From positions 44,823-79,464 of the forward strand of contig DBWH01000034.1 in assembly GCA_002308595.1 (NCBI GenBank): DNA of 34,642 nt. The letters run 5' to 3'. Under the pieces are notes generated by a model. It was not told the origin of the DNA. It worked only from the letters and a program-made list of their open reading frames with translations, and ran no database searches. Within the stretch, counting starts at the first letter, position 1; each line of letters begins with the position of its first letter. The translations under genes and the position numbers were made by a program. This stretch comes from Mageeibacillus sp. UBA1243 (GTDB taxonomy: Bacteria > Bacillota > Clostridia > UBA1212). Shown piece after piece: positions 1-7,890 of the stretch.

Positions 1-536
1 CCCGGAAGAAATCCGAGCTTTTCACCCGCCTCGACTGCGGGTCTTGTAAGTACAATTCTTGAGACGCGGTTTTTCCTAAGTTCGGCGACGGCCTTGCACA
101 CGGCAAGAAAAGTCTTTCCCGTACCTGCAGGTCCTATTCCGAACGTCACAGTGTTGTTTGATATCGCGTCGACGTAATCCTTCTGCCCCGCGGTTTTGGG
201 TCTTATCGGGGCGCCCTTGGCGTTAAGGCACACCGCATCGGTCAGAATCTGTCCCGCAGTCCTCGTCTTTCCGAGGCTCTCCATGTCGCAGTAATAAGCG
301 ACAAGCTGTCTCGTTATGTGCTCGCCGGACTTTGAAGCGTCAAAAACAGCGGAAAGAACGCTGATCGCGTGCGCCACGTTTGACGCGCTCTCACCCTCGA
401 CCGAAATCACTCCGTCACCGAGCGTCACCGAGGTCATAAAAGCGTCTTCAATGATTGCAACGTTCTCATCGTTCCTGCCGAAAATATTCCTGGCTTCCTC
501 GTAGGAGCCGTCGAAATTAAAGTTATCTGTAACCAA
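1..536 (-). CDS. phoH: PhoH family ATPase, N-terminal part (3' end beyond left edge)
   Basis: The reverse strand reads into the window edge as an open frame with the PhoH signature: a Walker A segment GPAGTGKT followed by FLAVCKAV and then the hallmark RIVLTRPAVEAGEKLGFLP just before the edge. PhoH proteins are cytoplasmic P-loop NTPases of the helicase-like RecA fold, often linked to RNA metabolism (YbeZ/YbeY). The roughly 110 residues before the P-loop match the usual N-terminal region of the family. No ATG fits. An in-frame TAG lies at 552-554, and the two possible starts are TTG codons at 540-542 and 534-536. I chose 536 because AAAGG lies 8 bases upstream of it. The carboxy half is missing because the window ends. 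The family assignment is firm; the start is uncertain by two codons. Confidence 0.9.
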   Translation of the reverse strand, partial: MVTDNFNFDGSYEEARNIFGRNDENVAIIEDAFMTSVTLGDGVISVEGESASNVAHAISVLSAVFDASKSGEHITRQLVAYYCDMESLGKTRTAGQILTDAVCLNAKGAPIRPKTAGQKDYVDAISNNTVTFGIGPAGTGKTFLAVCKAVAELRKNRVSRIVLTRPAVEAGEKLGFLP

Positions 537-570
537 CGCCAATGCCTTTCGCTATGAATTACACGACCGA

Positions 571-599
571 ATTTTACTATTTACACCTCAAGCTTTCAA
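571..599 (-). promoter_or_regulatory. Sigma-A-like promoter for phoH
   Basis: On the reverse strand, TTGAAA (594-599) and TAAAAT (571-576) are separated by 17 bases. This would start transcription about 25 bases before the TTG start of phoH. It is a pattern match only. Confidence 0.55.
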
Positions 600-624
600 G
601 CAATTTAACGTTTTTAAGGATTTC

Positions 625-701
625 CGCCAAGGCGCCGCAGGTGCGGCAGGCGGCTTTTCCGCGCCTGCGGCATCAAACCCCTGCGGCGCGCCGCCTTGGC
701 G
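625..701. repeat. Nested GC-rich inverted repeat bounded by inverted CGCCAAGG copies
   Basis: The outer arms are CGCCAAGGCGCCGCAGG (from 625) and its near-complement CCTGCGGCG-CGCCG-CCTTGGCG (ending at 701), with a five-base insertion in the right arm. Inside, GCAGGCG and CGCCTGC form a further perfect 7-bp stem. The element lies between the divergent phoH and transporter promoters, so it is unlikely to be an ordinary terminator for either. Its ends are two facing copies of the octamer that recurs across the window. Confidence 0.6.
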
Positions 702-708
702 TTAAGCC

Positions 709-738
709 TTGACACGACGCTCCCGGCGGCGGTAAAAT
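709..738 (+). promoter_or_regulatory. Sigma-A-like promoter for the MFS transporter
   Basis: A perfect TTGACA box (709-714) and TAAAAT (733-738) are separated by 18 bases. They lie 60 bases before the transporter ATG and its GGAGG site. The position argues that the longer open frame beginning at 696 is not translated from there, because that start would lie upstream of the promoter. Confidence 0.65.
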
Positions 739-797
739 TCGCGTGCAAAAACGTCAAACTTATTGAAGGCGGGCCTTTTACGGGCCACGGAGGCGGC

Positions 798-2069
798 ATG
801 GCGGAATCCGTTAAAGACGAACCGGTAAAAAGAACAGTCCTTTCGGAAAAATCCCAGAACAGGCTGATTTTCCTGTGCTGGGTCGTCTATACTTTTTCGT
901 ACCTCGGCAGGTACAGCTACAGTTCGAACATCACGCACGTCATGAATCACTTTGGCGTGTCGCACGCGGACGCGGGTCTTGTTACAACCTTCTTTTTCTT
1001 TGCGTACGGCGCCGGGCAGTTCATAAACGGTATCCTCTGCAAAAAGTACAACAAGCGGATTGTCTTTCCTGTCGTGCTGACGGTCGCGTCGCTTGCAAAC
1101 GTATTGGTTTTTTCAGGCGTGCCCTTCAGGTTTTTCAAGTACATCTGGCTTGTGAACGGTCTTTTCCAGTCTGTGCTGTGGAGCTCGATCGTGAGCATCC
1201 TTGCCGACAACCTCGACGAAAGGCACCTCAAAAAATCGCTCATCGTGCTCGGCTCAACCACCGCCTCAGGCACGTTCGTGACCTATTTTGCAAGCTTCAT
1301 CTTTTCAAGTCTCAACTTTTTTAAAGGGGTCTTCCTTTTCGCGGCCGTCGTCATGTTCTCCGTGGGTCTCATCTGGGCATTCACTTACACCAAAACGTGC
1401 GGCGACATCAAATCCGCGCTTCCGGACGCCGTGATCAAACCCGAAACCTCCAATAAACCCCTTTCACCACACGCAAAATTCACAAAGACTATGCTCATTA
1501 CCGTTGCCGTGTTCGCACTCTTTGCGGTAGTGTGCAACTTCTTAAAGGACGGGCTCCAGACGTGGGTCACGGGCATGCTGAAGGAGATTTATGACATTGG
1601 CGACAGCGTATCGATACTGATTTCGCTCGTCCTGCCGCTCTTCTCTGCCGCGTGCGGAATCTTCACGGTGCTTGCAAACAAACTGATCAAAAACATTACC
1701 CTGCTCACGTCAGTTTTCTTCACGATAACGCTCGGCCTTGCGGCTGTCCTGAAGTTTTTCATCGGCTTTTCGTTCGTCACGTCGGCAATACTTCTCGGCC
1801 TCATCGCGTTCATGTCGCACTCGATCAACACGTGCATTACGGCCATCCTCCCGCTCGATTTTCGCGGCACCGGCAAGGCGGGTCTTCTCTCAGGCATCCT
1901 AAACGGCTGCTGCTACGCAGGCTCGACGATAAGCTCCTACGGGCTCGGTTCCGCCGCCGACGCGTTCGGCTGGGATTCGGCATTCATTATCTTTATAGCG
2001 GCCTCAGGCGCCGCGGCATTGACCGGCTATCTTGCTTACCTGATTATCGCCAAGGCAAAACGCCCTTAA
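798..2069 (+). CDS. MFS transporter, organophosphate (OPA)-like
   Basis: This is a 423-residue polytopic membrane protein with about twelve hydrophobic segments, a central hydrophilic loop near residue 205-225, and a Lys-rich end. The N-terminal stretch TFSYLGRYSYSSN and the loop CKKYNKR after TM2 resemble the organophosphate:phosphate antiporter branch of the major facilitator superfamily (GlpT/UhpT/SLC37 type). The ATG at 798 was chosen over the upstream in-frame start at 696 because GGAGG lies four bases before it and a TTGACA/TAAAAT promoter lies between the two. Its position beside glycerol kinase and glycerol-3-phosphate oxidation genes suggests transport of glycerol-3-phosphate or a related glycerol compound. 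That substrate is inference; the MFS class is secure. Confidence 0.85.
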   Translation: MAESVKDEPVKRTVLSEKSQNRLIFLCWVVYTFSYLGRYSYSSNITHVMNHFGVSHADAGLVTTFFFFAYGAGQFINGILCKKYNKRIVFPVVLTVASLANVLVFSGVPFRFFKYIWLVNGLFQSVLWSSIVSILADNLDERHLKKSLIVLGSTTASGTFVTYFASFIFSSLNFFKGVFLFAAVVMFSVGLIWAFTYTKTCGDIKSALPDAVIKPETSNKPLSPHAKFTKTMLITVAVFALFAVVCNFLKDGLQTWVTGMLKEIYDIGDSVSILISLVLPLFSAACGIFTVLANKLIKNITLLTSVFFTITLGLAAVLKFFIGFSFVTSAILLGLIAFMSHSINTCITAILPLDFRGTGKAGLLSGILNGCCYAGSTISSYGLGSAADAFGWDSAFIIFIAASGAAALTGYLAYLIIAKAKRP

Positions 2070-2077
2070 AACCAACT

Positions 2078-2110
2078 GCGGCGCCCCCTCTTCAGGGCGC
2101 CGCGCTTTTT
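2078..2110 (+). terminator. Rho-independent terminator after the transporter
   Basis: GCGGCGCCC (2078-2086) pairs perfectly with GGGCGCCGC (2095-2103) over an eight-base loop, followed by a short T run at 2106-2110. It lies between two converging genes. Read on the other strand the stem is followed by a weaker T-rich tail, so it may also serve the hydrolase/glpK transcript. Confidence 0.8.
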
Positions 2111-2127
2111 ATGCCGTCAAGGTTATT

Positions 2128-3045
2128 TCACTTAAGAAACTCAATAATATCCGCCGTTACCTCATCGTAAGCCGTGTCGTTTAATATCTCGTGCCGGTTG
2201 TTCGGATAGAGCTTCATCTTGGCGTCTTTGCCCGCTTTTTTGAGCTTATCATAAACCTTTGTGACGCCTTTGCCGTAGTTTCCCACAGGGTCGTCACCGC
2301 CCGAAACGAGCATCACCGGAACCTTCTCCGGGAAGCCCTTGAACCACTTGCCGCTGTTGCAGTTCCTGATGAGGTTCATTAGATCGCTGAACGCGGAGGT
2401 CGTGAAAATGTACGTGCAATACTTGTCGTTGCGGTATTTGTCGCGGCTCTCGAGGTCCTTGGTGAGCCATGACCTGATGTCTTTTTCCTCTTTAAACTTC
2501 TTGTTGTAGGAGCCGAAAGCTATAAGGCACAGGAAGAGCGATCGGTGCTTTTCGCCCCTGAAAAGCTTTATGACCTTGGTGAGGAAAAGTCCGGGACCTG
2601 CGGCAGGATTCGGTCCGCTTGTGCCCATGACGATCAGTTTGTCGGGAACGATAACGTCCTTGGCGGCAATCCTCACGATGAACGAGCCCATCGAGTGACC
2701 CATCATGTAGTACGGGAGATCCGGGTAATCCTTTTTGATTTCATTGGCGAACACGCCAACGTCCTCCGCCAGCCTCTTCCAGCCGTCCTTGTGAGCGATG
2801 AAGCCGAGCTCGTCCTCGTTCTCAGCTGTCCAGCCGTGTCCGAGATGGTCGTACCCGAACACAACGTAGCCCTCGTCGCACATGCGCGTCATGAACCTGT
2901 CGTAGCGCGCGATGTATTCTGTCATGCCGTGGACAACGTGCAAAAGTCCCTTAGGCGTTCCCTCGGGGTAGTAAACTCTTCCGTTCAGCATGTGTTTTCC
3001 GTCGCTCGAAAGCACTTTTTTTACAACAAATCTGTCCTCTGCCAT
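2128..3045 (-). CDS. Alpha/beta hydrolase, monoacylglycerol lipase-like
   Basis: This is a 305-residue soluble protein of the serine-aminopeptidase S33/Hydrolase_4 family, to which bacterial monoacylglycerol lipases and lysophospholipases belong. It shows the oxyanion segment VVHGMTEY (res 37-44), the family block GYDHLGHG (res 64-71), and the nucleophile elbow GHSMG with Ser118. The likely triad is completed by Asp251 in SGGDDPVG and His285 in NNRHEIL. There is no signal peptide, so it should act in the cytoplasm. GGAGG precedes the ATG. It starts 51 bases after the glycerol kinase stop on the same strand, with no terminator between, so the two are probably cotranscribed. A role in releasing glycerol from monoglycerides or lysolipids for GlpK is an inference from this pairing. 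Confidence 0.85.
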   Translation of the reverse strand: MAEDRFVVKKVLSSDGKHMLNGRVYYPEGTPKGLLHVVHGMTEYIARYDRFMTRMCDEGYVVFGYDHLGHGWTAENEDELGFIAHKDGWKRLAEDVGVFANEIKKDYPDLPYYMMGHSMGSFIVRIAAKDVIVPDKLIVMGTSGPNPAAGPGLFLTKVIKLFRGEKHRSLFLCLIAFGSYNKKFKEEKDIRSWLTKDLESRDKYRNDKYCTYIFTTSAFSDLMNLIRNCNSGKWFKGFPEKVPVMLVSGGDDPVGNYGKGVTKVYDKLKKAGKDAKMKLYPNNRHEILNDTAYDEVTADIIEFLK

Positions 3046-3096
3046 TTGATTCCTCCGTAGCGTTATATCTTTGCCGTTTATCGTGTCACTGACGGT

Positions 3097-4581
3097 TTAC
3101 TTAAACGTTCTGCAGGCGTTTACCGCCGTCTTCCATCCGTCAATCATCTTCTGTCTGTCCGCCTCGTCAACGGCGGGTATGAACTCTTTTTCGGTCGCGA
3201 TTCTAACTGCGACCTCTCTTCTCGTCTTCCAGAAGCCAACCGTTAAACCGGCAAGGAATGCCGCTCCGAGCGCCGTGGCTTCGTTATTGGCGGGTTTTGC
3301 GACCTTAACGTTTGAAATATCCGCCTGGAACTGGAGAAGGAAACTGTTTGCGGCGGCACCCCCGTCAACTTTGAGCGTCAGCGGTCTTGAGCCCATGTCG
3401 GCTGTTATCGAAAGCACGAGGTCGTTAGTCTGATAGGCAATCGACTCAATCGCCGCGCGCACAATCTCGGCTTTTCCGGTGGCGCCCGTGACGCCGAAGA
3501 AGCTGCCTCTTGCGTCCATATCCCAGTAAGGCGCGCCGAGCCCGGCAAACGCGGGAACTATGTAAACGCCCTTTGACGAGCCTGCCTGTTTGGCAAGGAC
3601 TTCCGTTTCTGAAGCGTTTTTGATGACGCCGAGCCTGTCTCTCAGCCATTTAACGATGGCACCGCCAATGAAAACGCTGCCCTCAAGAGCATACTCCGGC
3701 TTTTCGTCGCCTATTGTCGCAGCCATTGTCGTCACAAGGCCGTTCTCGCTCTTTACGGGCGTGTTGCCCGTATTGACGAGAAGGAAGCAGCCTGTACCGT
3801 ACGTGTTTTTCATCTCGCCGGGGTTCCAGCAGCACTGCCCGAAAAGAGCCGCCTGCTGATCGCCGGCGACGCCCGCAATGGGAATCGGGGCGCCGAGAAC
3901 GTCCGTTGTTCCGTAAACGCTTCCGCTCGGCAGAACCTCCGGAAGCATAGAGCGCGGTATTCCGAATATCTCAAGAAGCTTTTCGTCCCATTTGAGGGTT
4001 TTTATGTTGTAGAGCATCGTGCGGGACGCATTGGTCATGTCGGTCGCGTGCACTTTTCCCTTGGTGAGTTTCCAGATGAGCCACGTGTCGACCGTTCCGA
4101 AAAGAAGGTTTCCGAGCTCAGCCTCCTCGCGCGCGCCGGGCACGTTGTCAAGTATCCATTTTATCTTGGTGGCACTGAAGTACGCGTCAAGTTTGAGGCC
4201 CGTCGCGTCCGTTATATACTCCGAAAAGCCCCTCTTCTCAATTTCCTCGCATATCGGCGCGGTCCTTCTGCACTGCCAGACGATAGCGTTTGAGACGGGT
4301 TTTCCGGTGTTTTTGTTCCAGACAACGGTGGTCTCCCTTTGGTTTGTTATACCTATAGCGGCAATCTCGTCAGCCCCGATGCCGGCGGAAGTGACCGCCT
4401 TACTCAGCGACTTCAGCTGCTTTTCGTAAATCTCCATGGGGTCCTCTTCGACCCACGCGGGGTGAGGAAAATACTGCTTCAGTTCATACTGGGCGCATGA
4501 AATCTGTGCGCAGTCGGCGTCAAAAACAATGCTTCTGGCGCTCGTCGTTCCCTCGTCAATGGCAAGAACGTATTTTTTCAA
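3097..4581 (-). CDS. glpK: Glycerol kinase
   Basis: This is a 494-residue FGGY-family kinase of the normal length for GlpK. It opens with the phosphate-binding segment DEGTTSARSIVFD and carries NQRETTVVWN (near residue 80), the GDQQAALFGQ block in the middle, and the C-terminal KVDGGAAANSFLLQFQADI segment typical of glycerol kinases. It converts cytoplasmic glycerol and ATP to sn-glycerol 3-phosphate, the substrate of the flavoprotein encoded divergently at 4876. The start is a TTG at 4579-4581, seven bases after GGAGG. An ATG within that gap is out of frame and meets a stop after two codons. A strong extended -10 promoter lies upstream. The hydrolase gene follows in the same transcript. Confidence 0.97.
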   Translation of the reverse strand: MKKYVLAIDEGTTSARSIVFDADCAQISCAQYELKQYFPHPAWVEEDPMEIYEKQLKSLSKAVTSAGIGADEIAAIGITNQRETTVVWNKNTGKPVSNAIVWQCRRTAPICEEIEKRGFSEYITDATGLKLDAYFSATKIKWILDNVPGAREEAELGNLLFGTVDTWLIWKLTKGKVHATDMTNASRTMLYNIKTLKWDEKLLEIFGIPRSMLPEVLPSGSVYGTTDVLGAPIPIAGVAGDQQAALFGQCCWNPGEMKNTYGTGCFLLVNTGNTPVKSENGLVTTMAATIGDEKPEYALEGSVFIGGAIVKWLRDRLGVIKNASETEVLAKQAGSSKGVYIVPAFAGLGAPYWDMDARGSFFGVTGATGKAEIVRAAIESIAYQTNDLVLSITADMGSRPLTLKVDGGAAANSFLLQFQADISNVKVAKPANNEATALGAAFLAGLTVGFWKTRREVAVRIATEKEFIPAVDEADRQKMIDGWKTAVNACRTFK

Positions 4582-4644
4582 GACATTTCCTCCGTTTAGC
4601 TTATTTGCCGCCGCAGGCTTTTACCTTTAACTTGCAATGGATAA

Positions 4645-4672
4645 AATATACCATAAACCTTAAAAAAGTCAA
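4645..4672 (-). promoter_or_regulatory. Promoter for glpK
   Basis: On the reverse strand, TTGACT (4667-4672) and TATATT (4645-4650) are separated by 16 bases. A TGG immediately precedes the -10 hexamer, giving an extended -10 element. It lies about 65 bases before the TTG start of glpK. Confidence 0.7.
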
Positions 4673-4716
4673 TATCGTGAGGGGCCTCCCGCCTCCCCGG
4701 AACCGGCTCCTTATCC

Positions 4717-4776
4717 GTGATTTTATACGTGATTTTGTGAGCGATTATACTGAGCGGTTTTAATGAGCGTTATTTC
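4717..4776. promoter_or_regulatory. Short direct repeats between divergent glpK and glpA-like genes (candidate operator)
   Basis: Three imperfect 13-base units each begin with TGAGCG, at 4738, 4751 and 4764, exactly 13 bases apart. Just before them, GTGATTTT occurs at 4717 and 4729. The repeats are close to the glpK promoter and upstream of the glpA-like gene. Regularly phased direct repeats in a divergent intergenic region suggest a regulator binding site, but the protein is unknown and no regulator gene is in the window. Confidence 0.4.
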
Positions 4777-4827
4777 GCGTTTACGTCAACCGCGTATTTT
4801 TTACCACTACCTTTTTTGCCGCCGATA

Positions 4828-4836
4828 TGGTATCAT
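4828..4836 (+). promoter_or_regulatory. Possible extended -10 promoter for the glpA-like operon
   Basis: TGGTATCAT is a good extended -10 match, placed 22 bases before the GGAGG site of the oxidoreductase. No convincing -35 box is visible at the right distance, so this is a tentative assignment. Confidence 0.35.
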
Positions 4837-4875
4837 GTGAAGCGATCATTTTTAAACGGAGGTACTGCTTCATTT

Positions 4876-6264
4876 ATGTATGATGTTATAATCATAGGAG
4901 CGGGTGTTATCGGAGGCATGATTGCCCGCGAACTGTCAAAGTACAAAGTCTCAACAGCTCTGCTTGAAAAGGAAAACGACGTCGCAAGAGGTGCTACGGG
5001 CGCAAACAGCGGTATTGTACACGCAGGTTTTGACGCAAAAGAAGGCTCTCTCAAAGCGAAGATGAACGTTCTCGGCTGCTCGCTCATGGAGGATATCGCA
5101 AAAACCCTTGGCGTGCACTACAGGAAGAACGGTTCCATTGTCGTTGCCTTTGACGAAGAACAGGACGCAACCGTAAAGGCCCTTTACGAAAGAGGCGTTA
5201 AGAACGGTGTTCCGGAGCTTCGCATTCTTACAGGCGACGAGGCAATGGAGATTGAACCCAAGCTTTCCAAAAACATCACTTCGGCCCTTCTCGCGCCGAC
5301 CGCAGGCATCATCTGCCCTTACAGCCTGGCGATAGCTTCAATAGGCTGCGCAATGGACAACGGCGCCTCGCTCTTCACTAACTGCGAAGTCTGCGGCATT
5401 GAAAAGACAAAAGACGGCTACAAGGTTACCGCCAAGGACGGCCGCGCGTTTGAGTCAAGGTTCGTCGTCAACTGCGCGGGCCTTTATTCCGACAAGATAG
5501 CTGACCTTGCCGGCAAGGGCGGCTTCAAGGTCCATCCGAGGAGCGGCGAATACATGCTTTGCGACAAGGACGCAGGCGAGCTTGTAAACCTCACCGTTTT
5601 CAAAGTTCCCACCAAGATGGGTAAAGGCATTCTCGTTTCTCCGACGGCTGACGGAAACCTCATCCTCGGCCCCACCTCGACCGACATTGAGGACAAAGAG
5701 GACAGGAGAACGACAGAGGAAGGCCTCGAGCAGATTGTAAGAGGCGTAAACGAGAGCGTTGACGACGTCCCTCTCCGCGCCGTTATTACTTCGTTCACGG
5801 GTCTCCGCTCGGTTGGTTCGACAGGCGACTTTATAATAAACGAGAGCGAAGGCTTCGTTAACTGCGGCGGCGTTGAGTCGCCCGGACTCACAAGCTCTCC
5901 CGCAATCGCAATCTACGTGAGAAACCTTCTCATAGGCGCAGGCATGGAGCCTGACCTTAAGGAGGACTGGAACCCCGGCCGCAAAATTTTCAAGGCCGAA
6001 CCCAAAAAGTACGGAAGAATCATCTGCCGCTGCGAGACGATAAGCGAAGGCGAGATCATTTCGGCAATTCACACAAATCCACCCGCCAAGGACATTGACG
6101 GTGTCAAAAAGAGGACGAGGAGCGGCATGGGACGCTGCCAGGGAGGCTTCTGCCAGCCGTTCGTTGCCGAAATCATCGCGCGCGAGCTCTCACTCGACCT
6201 CCTTCAGGTCACAAAATCCGGCTTGGGCTCCGAGCTTCTCACCGGCAGAACAAAGGAGGTCTGA
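4876..6264 (+). CDS. glpA: FAD-dependent glycerol-3-phosphate dehydrogenase with C-terminal [2Fe-2S] domain (GlpA-like)
   Basis: This is a 462-residue flavoprotein. It begins with a Rossmann dinucleotide motif GAGVIG (res 8-13), has the DAO-family segment GATGANSGIVHAGFD, and ends with a BFD-like [2Fe-2S] domain carrying Cys384, Cys386, Cys421 and Cys426 in CRCE and GMGRCQGGFC. It should oxidise glycerol 3-phosphate to dihydroxyacetone phosphate and pass electrons through FAD and the Fe-S centre to the next subunit. The ATG at 4876 was chosen because the dinucleotide motif starts immediately after it; an upstream start at 4816 would add 20 residues and lies before the Shine-Dalgarno site. GGAGG is 13 bases away, which is rather long. 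It leads a tight operon with the next two genes. Confidence 0.93.
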   Translation: MYDVIIIGAGVIGGMIARELSKYKVSTALLEKENDVARGATGANSGIVHAGFDAKEGSLKAKMNVLGCSLMEDIAKTLGVHYRKNGSIVVAFDEEQDATVKALYERGVKNGVPELRILTGDEAMEIEPKLSKNITSALLAPTAGIICPYSLAIASIGCAMDNGASLFTNCEVCGIEKTKDGYKVTAKDGRAFESRFVVNCAGLYSDKIADLAGKGGFKVHPRSGEYMLCDKDAGELVNLTVFKVPTKMGKGILVSPTADGNLILGPTSTDIEDKEDRRTTEEGLEQIVRGVNESVDDVPLRAVITSFTGLRSVGSTGDFIINESEGFVNCGGVESPGLTSSPAIAIYVRNLLIGAGMEPDLKEDWNPGRKIFKAEPKKYGRIICRCETISEGEIISAIHTNPPAKDIDGVKKRTRSGMGRCQGGFCQPFVAEIIARELSLDLLQVTKSGLGSELLTGRTKEV

Positions 6265-6266
6265 AC

Positions 6267-7523
6267 ATGAAAAAGACTGATCTTGTTATAATCGGAGGCG
6301 GCCCCGCAGGTCTGGCCGCAGCTATAGCGGCTTACGAAAACGGTATCAGAGACATACTGATACTTGAGCGGGACGTTGCCCTTGGCGGTATCCTCAACCA
6401 GTGCATTCACGCAGGCTTCGGACTCCACAGGTTCGGCGAAGAACTGACGGGCCCCGAATACGCCTCAAGATTCGTTAAAAAAGTGCTTGAGCTCGGCATC
6501 CCCGTAAAGACGGGCGCGATGGTAACCGACCTTACATGCGACAGAAAAGTAACCTACGTCAGTGAGGAAGACGGCAAGGTCGAGCTTCAGGCAGGCGCGG
6601 TGATTCTCGCGATGGGCGCAAGGGAAAGGAGCCGCGGCGCTCTCAACATCCCCGGTTCAAGGCCCGCAGGCGTCTACACCGCAGGCACGGCTCAGAGGTA
6701 CGTCAACATCAAAGGCTGCATGCCCGGAAAGAACGTTGTCATCCTCGGCTCGGGCGACATTGGCCTCATAATGGCAAGGCGAATGACACTCGAAGGCGCC
6801 AATGTAAAAGCCGTCTGCGAGCTTCTGCCCTACTCCGGAGGCCTTGCGAGAAACATTGCCCAGTGCCTCAACGACTTTAACATACCGCTCCTTCTCAGCC
6901 ACACCGTCACCGAAATACACGGCAAGGACCGCCTCACCGGTGTCACGATTTCCGAGGTTGACGAGCGCAGAAAGCCCATTCACGGCACGGAGCAGTACAT
7001 CGAGTGCGACACGCTCCTCCTCTCCTGCGGTCTCCTCCCCGAAAACGAACTCACAAAGAAAGCGGGCATAAGGCTTGACCGCGTCACAGGCGGCGCTGTC
7101 GTAAACAGCATGCGCGAGACCTCCGTCCCCGGAATATTCTCCTGCGGCAACGTGCTCCACATCCATGACCTTGTCGATTACGTCTCCGACGAAGGCGAAG
7201 TTTGCGGCATCTATGCGTCAATGTTCTTAAAGGGCAAATGCGAAACCGCCAATGACACAATCGCCTTAAAACCCGCCGGCATCGTAAGATACACAGTCCC
7301 GCAGGTCATCTCATCAAAAGACGAGGACGTCAGGGTCTTCTTCAGGGTCGGCGAAAACAAGAGGAACGCAAAAATCGAAGTCCTGTCAGGCGACACAGTG
7401 CTTCTCTCAAAGCGGAAGCAGCGCGTTGCCCCGGGCGAGATGGAAAACATCACGATAACAAAGTCCATGCTCGAAAAAGCGGGCGCGGAACTGACAGTTA
7501 ACATCGGCAGGGAGGATCAGTGA
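6267..7523 (+). CDS. FAD/NAD(P)-binding oxidoreductase (GlpB-like partner subunit)
   Basis: This is a 418-residue protein of the pyridine nucleotide-disulphide reductase fold. The FAD-binding GGGPAG lies at residues 10-15 and a second dinucleotide site, ILGSGDIG, near residue 155-162. A FAD-contact segment SVPGIFSCGN lies near residue 285. In clostridial genomes this protein stands between the GlpA-like dehydrogenase and a DUF1667 protein, and it is thought to relay electrons, possibly to NAD. It starts two bases after the upstream stop, and its AAAGGAGG site lies inside the end of that gene, so translation is probably coupled. The exact electron acceptor cannot be read from the sequence. Confidence 0.9.
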   Translation: MKKTDLVIIGGGPAGLAAAIAAYENGIRDILILERDVALGGILNQCIHAGFGLHRFGEELTGPEYASRFVKKVLELGIPVKTGAMVTDLTCDRKVTYVSEEDGKVELQAGAVILAMGARERSRGALNIPGSRPAGVYTAGTAQRYVNIKGCMPGKNVVILGSGDIGLIMARRMTLEGANVKAVCELLPYSGGLARNIAQCLNDFNIPLLLSHTVTEIHGKDRLTGVTISEVDERRKPIHGTEQYIECDTLLLSCGLLPENELTKKAGIRLDRVTGGAVVNSMRETSVPGIFSCGNVLHIHDLVDYVSDEGEVCGIYASMFLKGKCETANDTIALKPAGIVRYTVPQVISSKDEDVRVFFRVGENKRNAKIEVLSGDTVLLSKRKQRVAPGEMENITITKSMLEKAGAELTVNIGREDQ

Positions 7524-7524
7524 C

Positions 7525-7872
7525 ATGGTAACAATGACTTGCATAGTATGCCCTCTGGGCTGCACGCTTTCAGCTGAAAAAGACGAAAACGGAAACGTCA
7601 CGGTCACCGGCAACTCCTGCCCCCGCGGCGCAAAATATGCCGAAAACGAGCTGACTTTCCCCGTAAGGACCCTCACAAGCACGGTAAAAACCGACAAGGG
7701 CACAATGCTCCCCGTAAAAACCTCAGCTCCCATCCCTAAGGACAAGGTCCGCGAAGCCGCCAATGCCCTCTCCGGCGTAGTCGCAAAGTGCCCCGTTTCA
7801 ATCGGCGACGTTATCGTCAAGGACATCCTCGGCACAGGCTCCGACATCATCGCAACAAGAGACATGGCCTGA
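7525..7872 (+). CDS. DUF1667 protein, small Cys-rich partner of the glycerol-3-phosphate dehydrogenase
   Basis: This is a 115-residue protein whose N-terminal part has Cys6, Cys9, Cys13 and Cys32 in CIVCPLGC and NSCPRG, a likely iron-sulphur or zinc site. The rest matches the DUF1667 pattern, with the conserved Pro-Val-Arg-Thr segment (FPVRTLTSTVKT) and a C-terminal half that probably folds around IPKDKVREA. DUF1667 proteins follow GlpA-like and GlpB-like genes in many Firmicutes and are taken to be the third subunit, in the place of GlpC. It starts one base after the preceding stop and ends the operon before a strong terminator. The precise function of the family is unproven. Confidence 0.9.
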   Translation: MVTMTCIVCPLGCTLSAEKDENGNVTVTGNSCPRGAKYAENELTFPVRTLTSTVKTDKGTMLPVKTSAPIPKDKVREAANALSGVVAKCPVSIGDVIVKDILGTGSDIIATRDMA

Positions 7873-7890
7873 TTAACGCATTAAACGCAT

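Noticed and set aside
696..797. Upstream extension of the transporter frame.
   Set aside because: It begins before the TTGACA/TAAAAT promoter, has no ribosome site and adds sequence unlike a transporter N-terminus. The ATG at 798 has GGAGG.
4681..4716. GC-rich stretch after the glpK promoter as a terminator or riboswitch.
   Set aside because: The possible stems are short and imperfect, and no known riboswitch pattern is visible.
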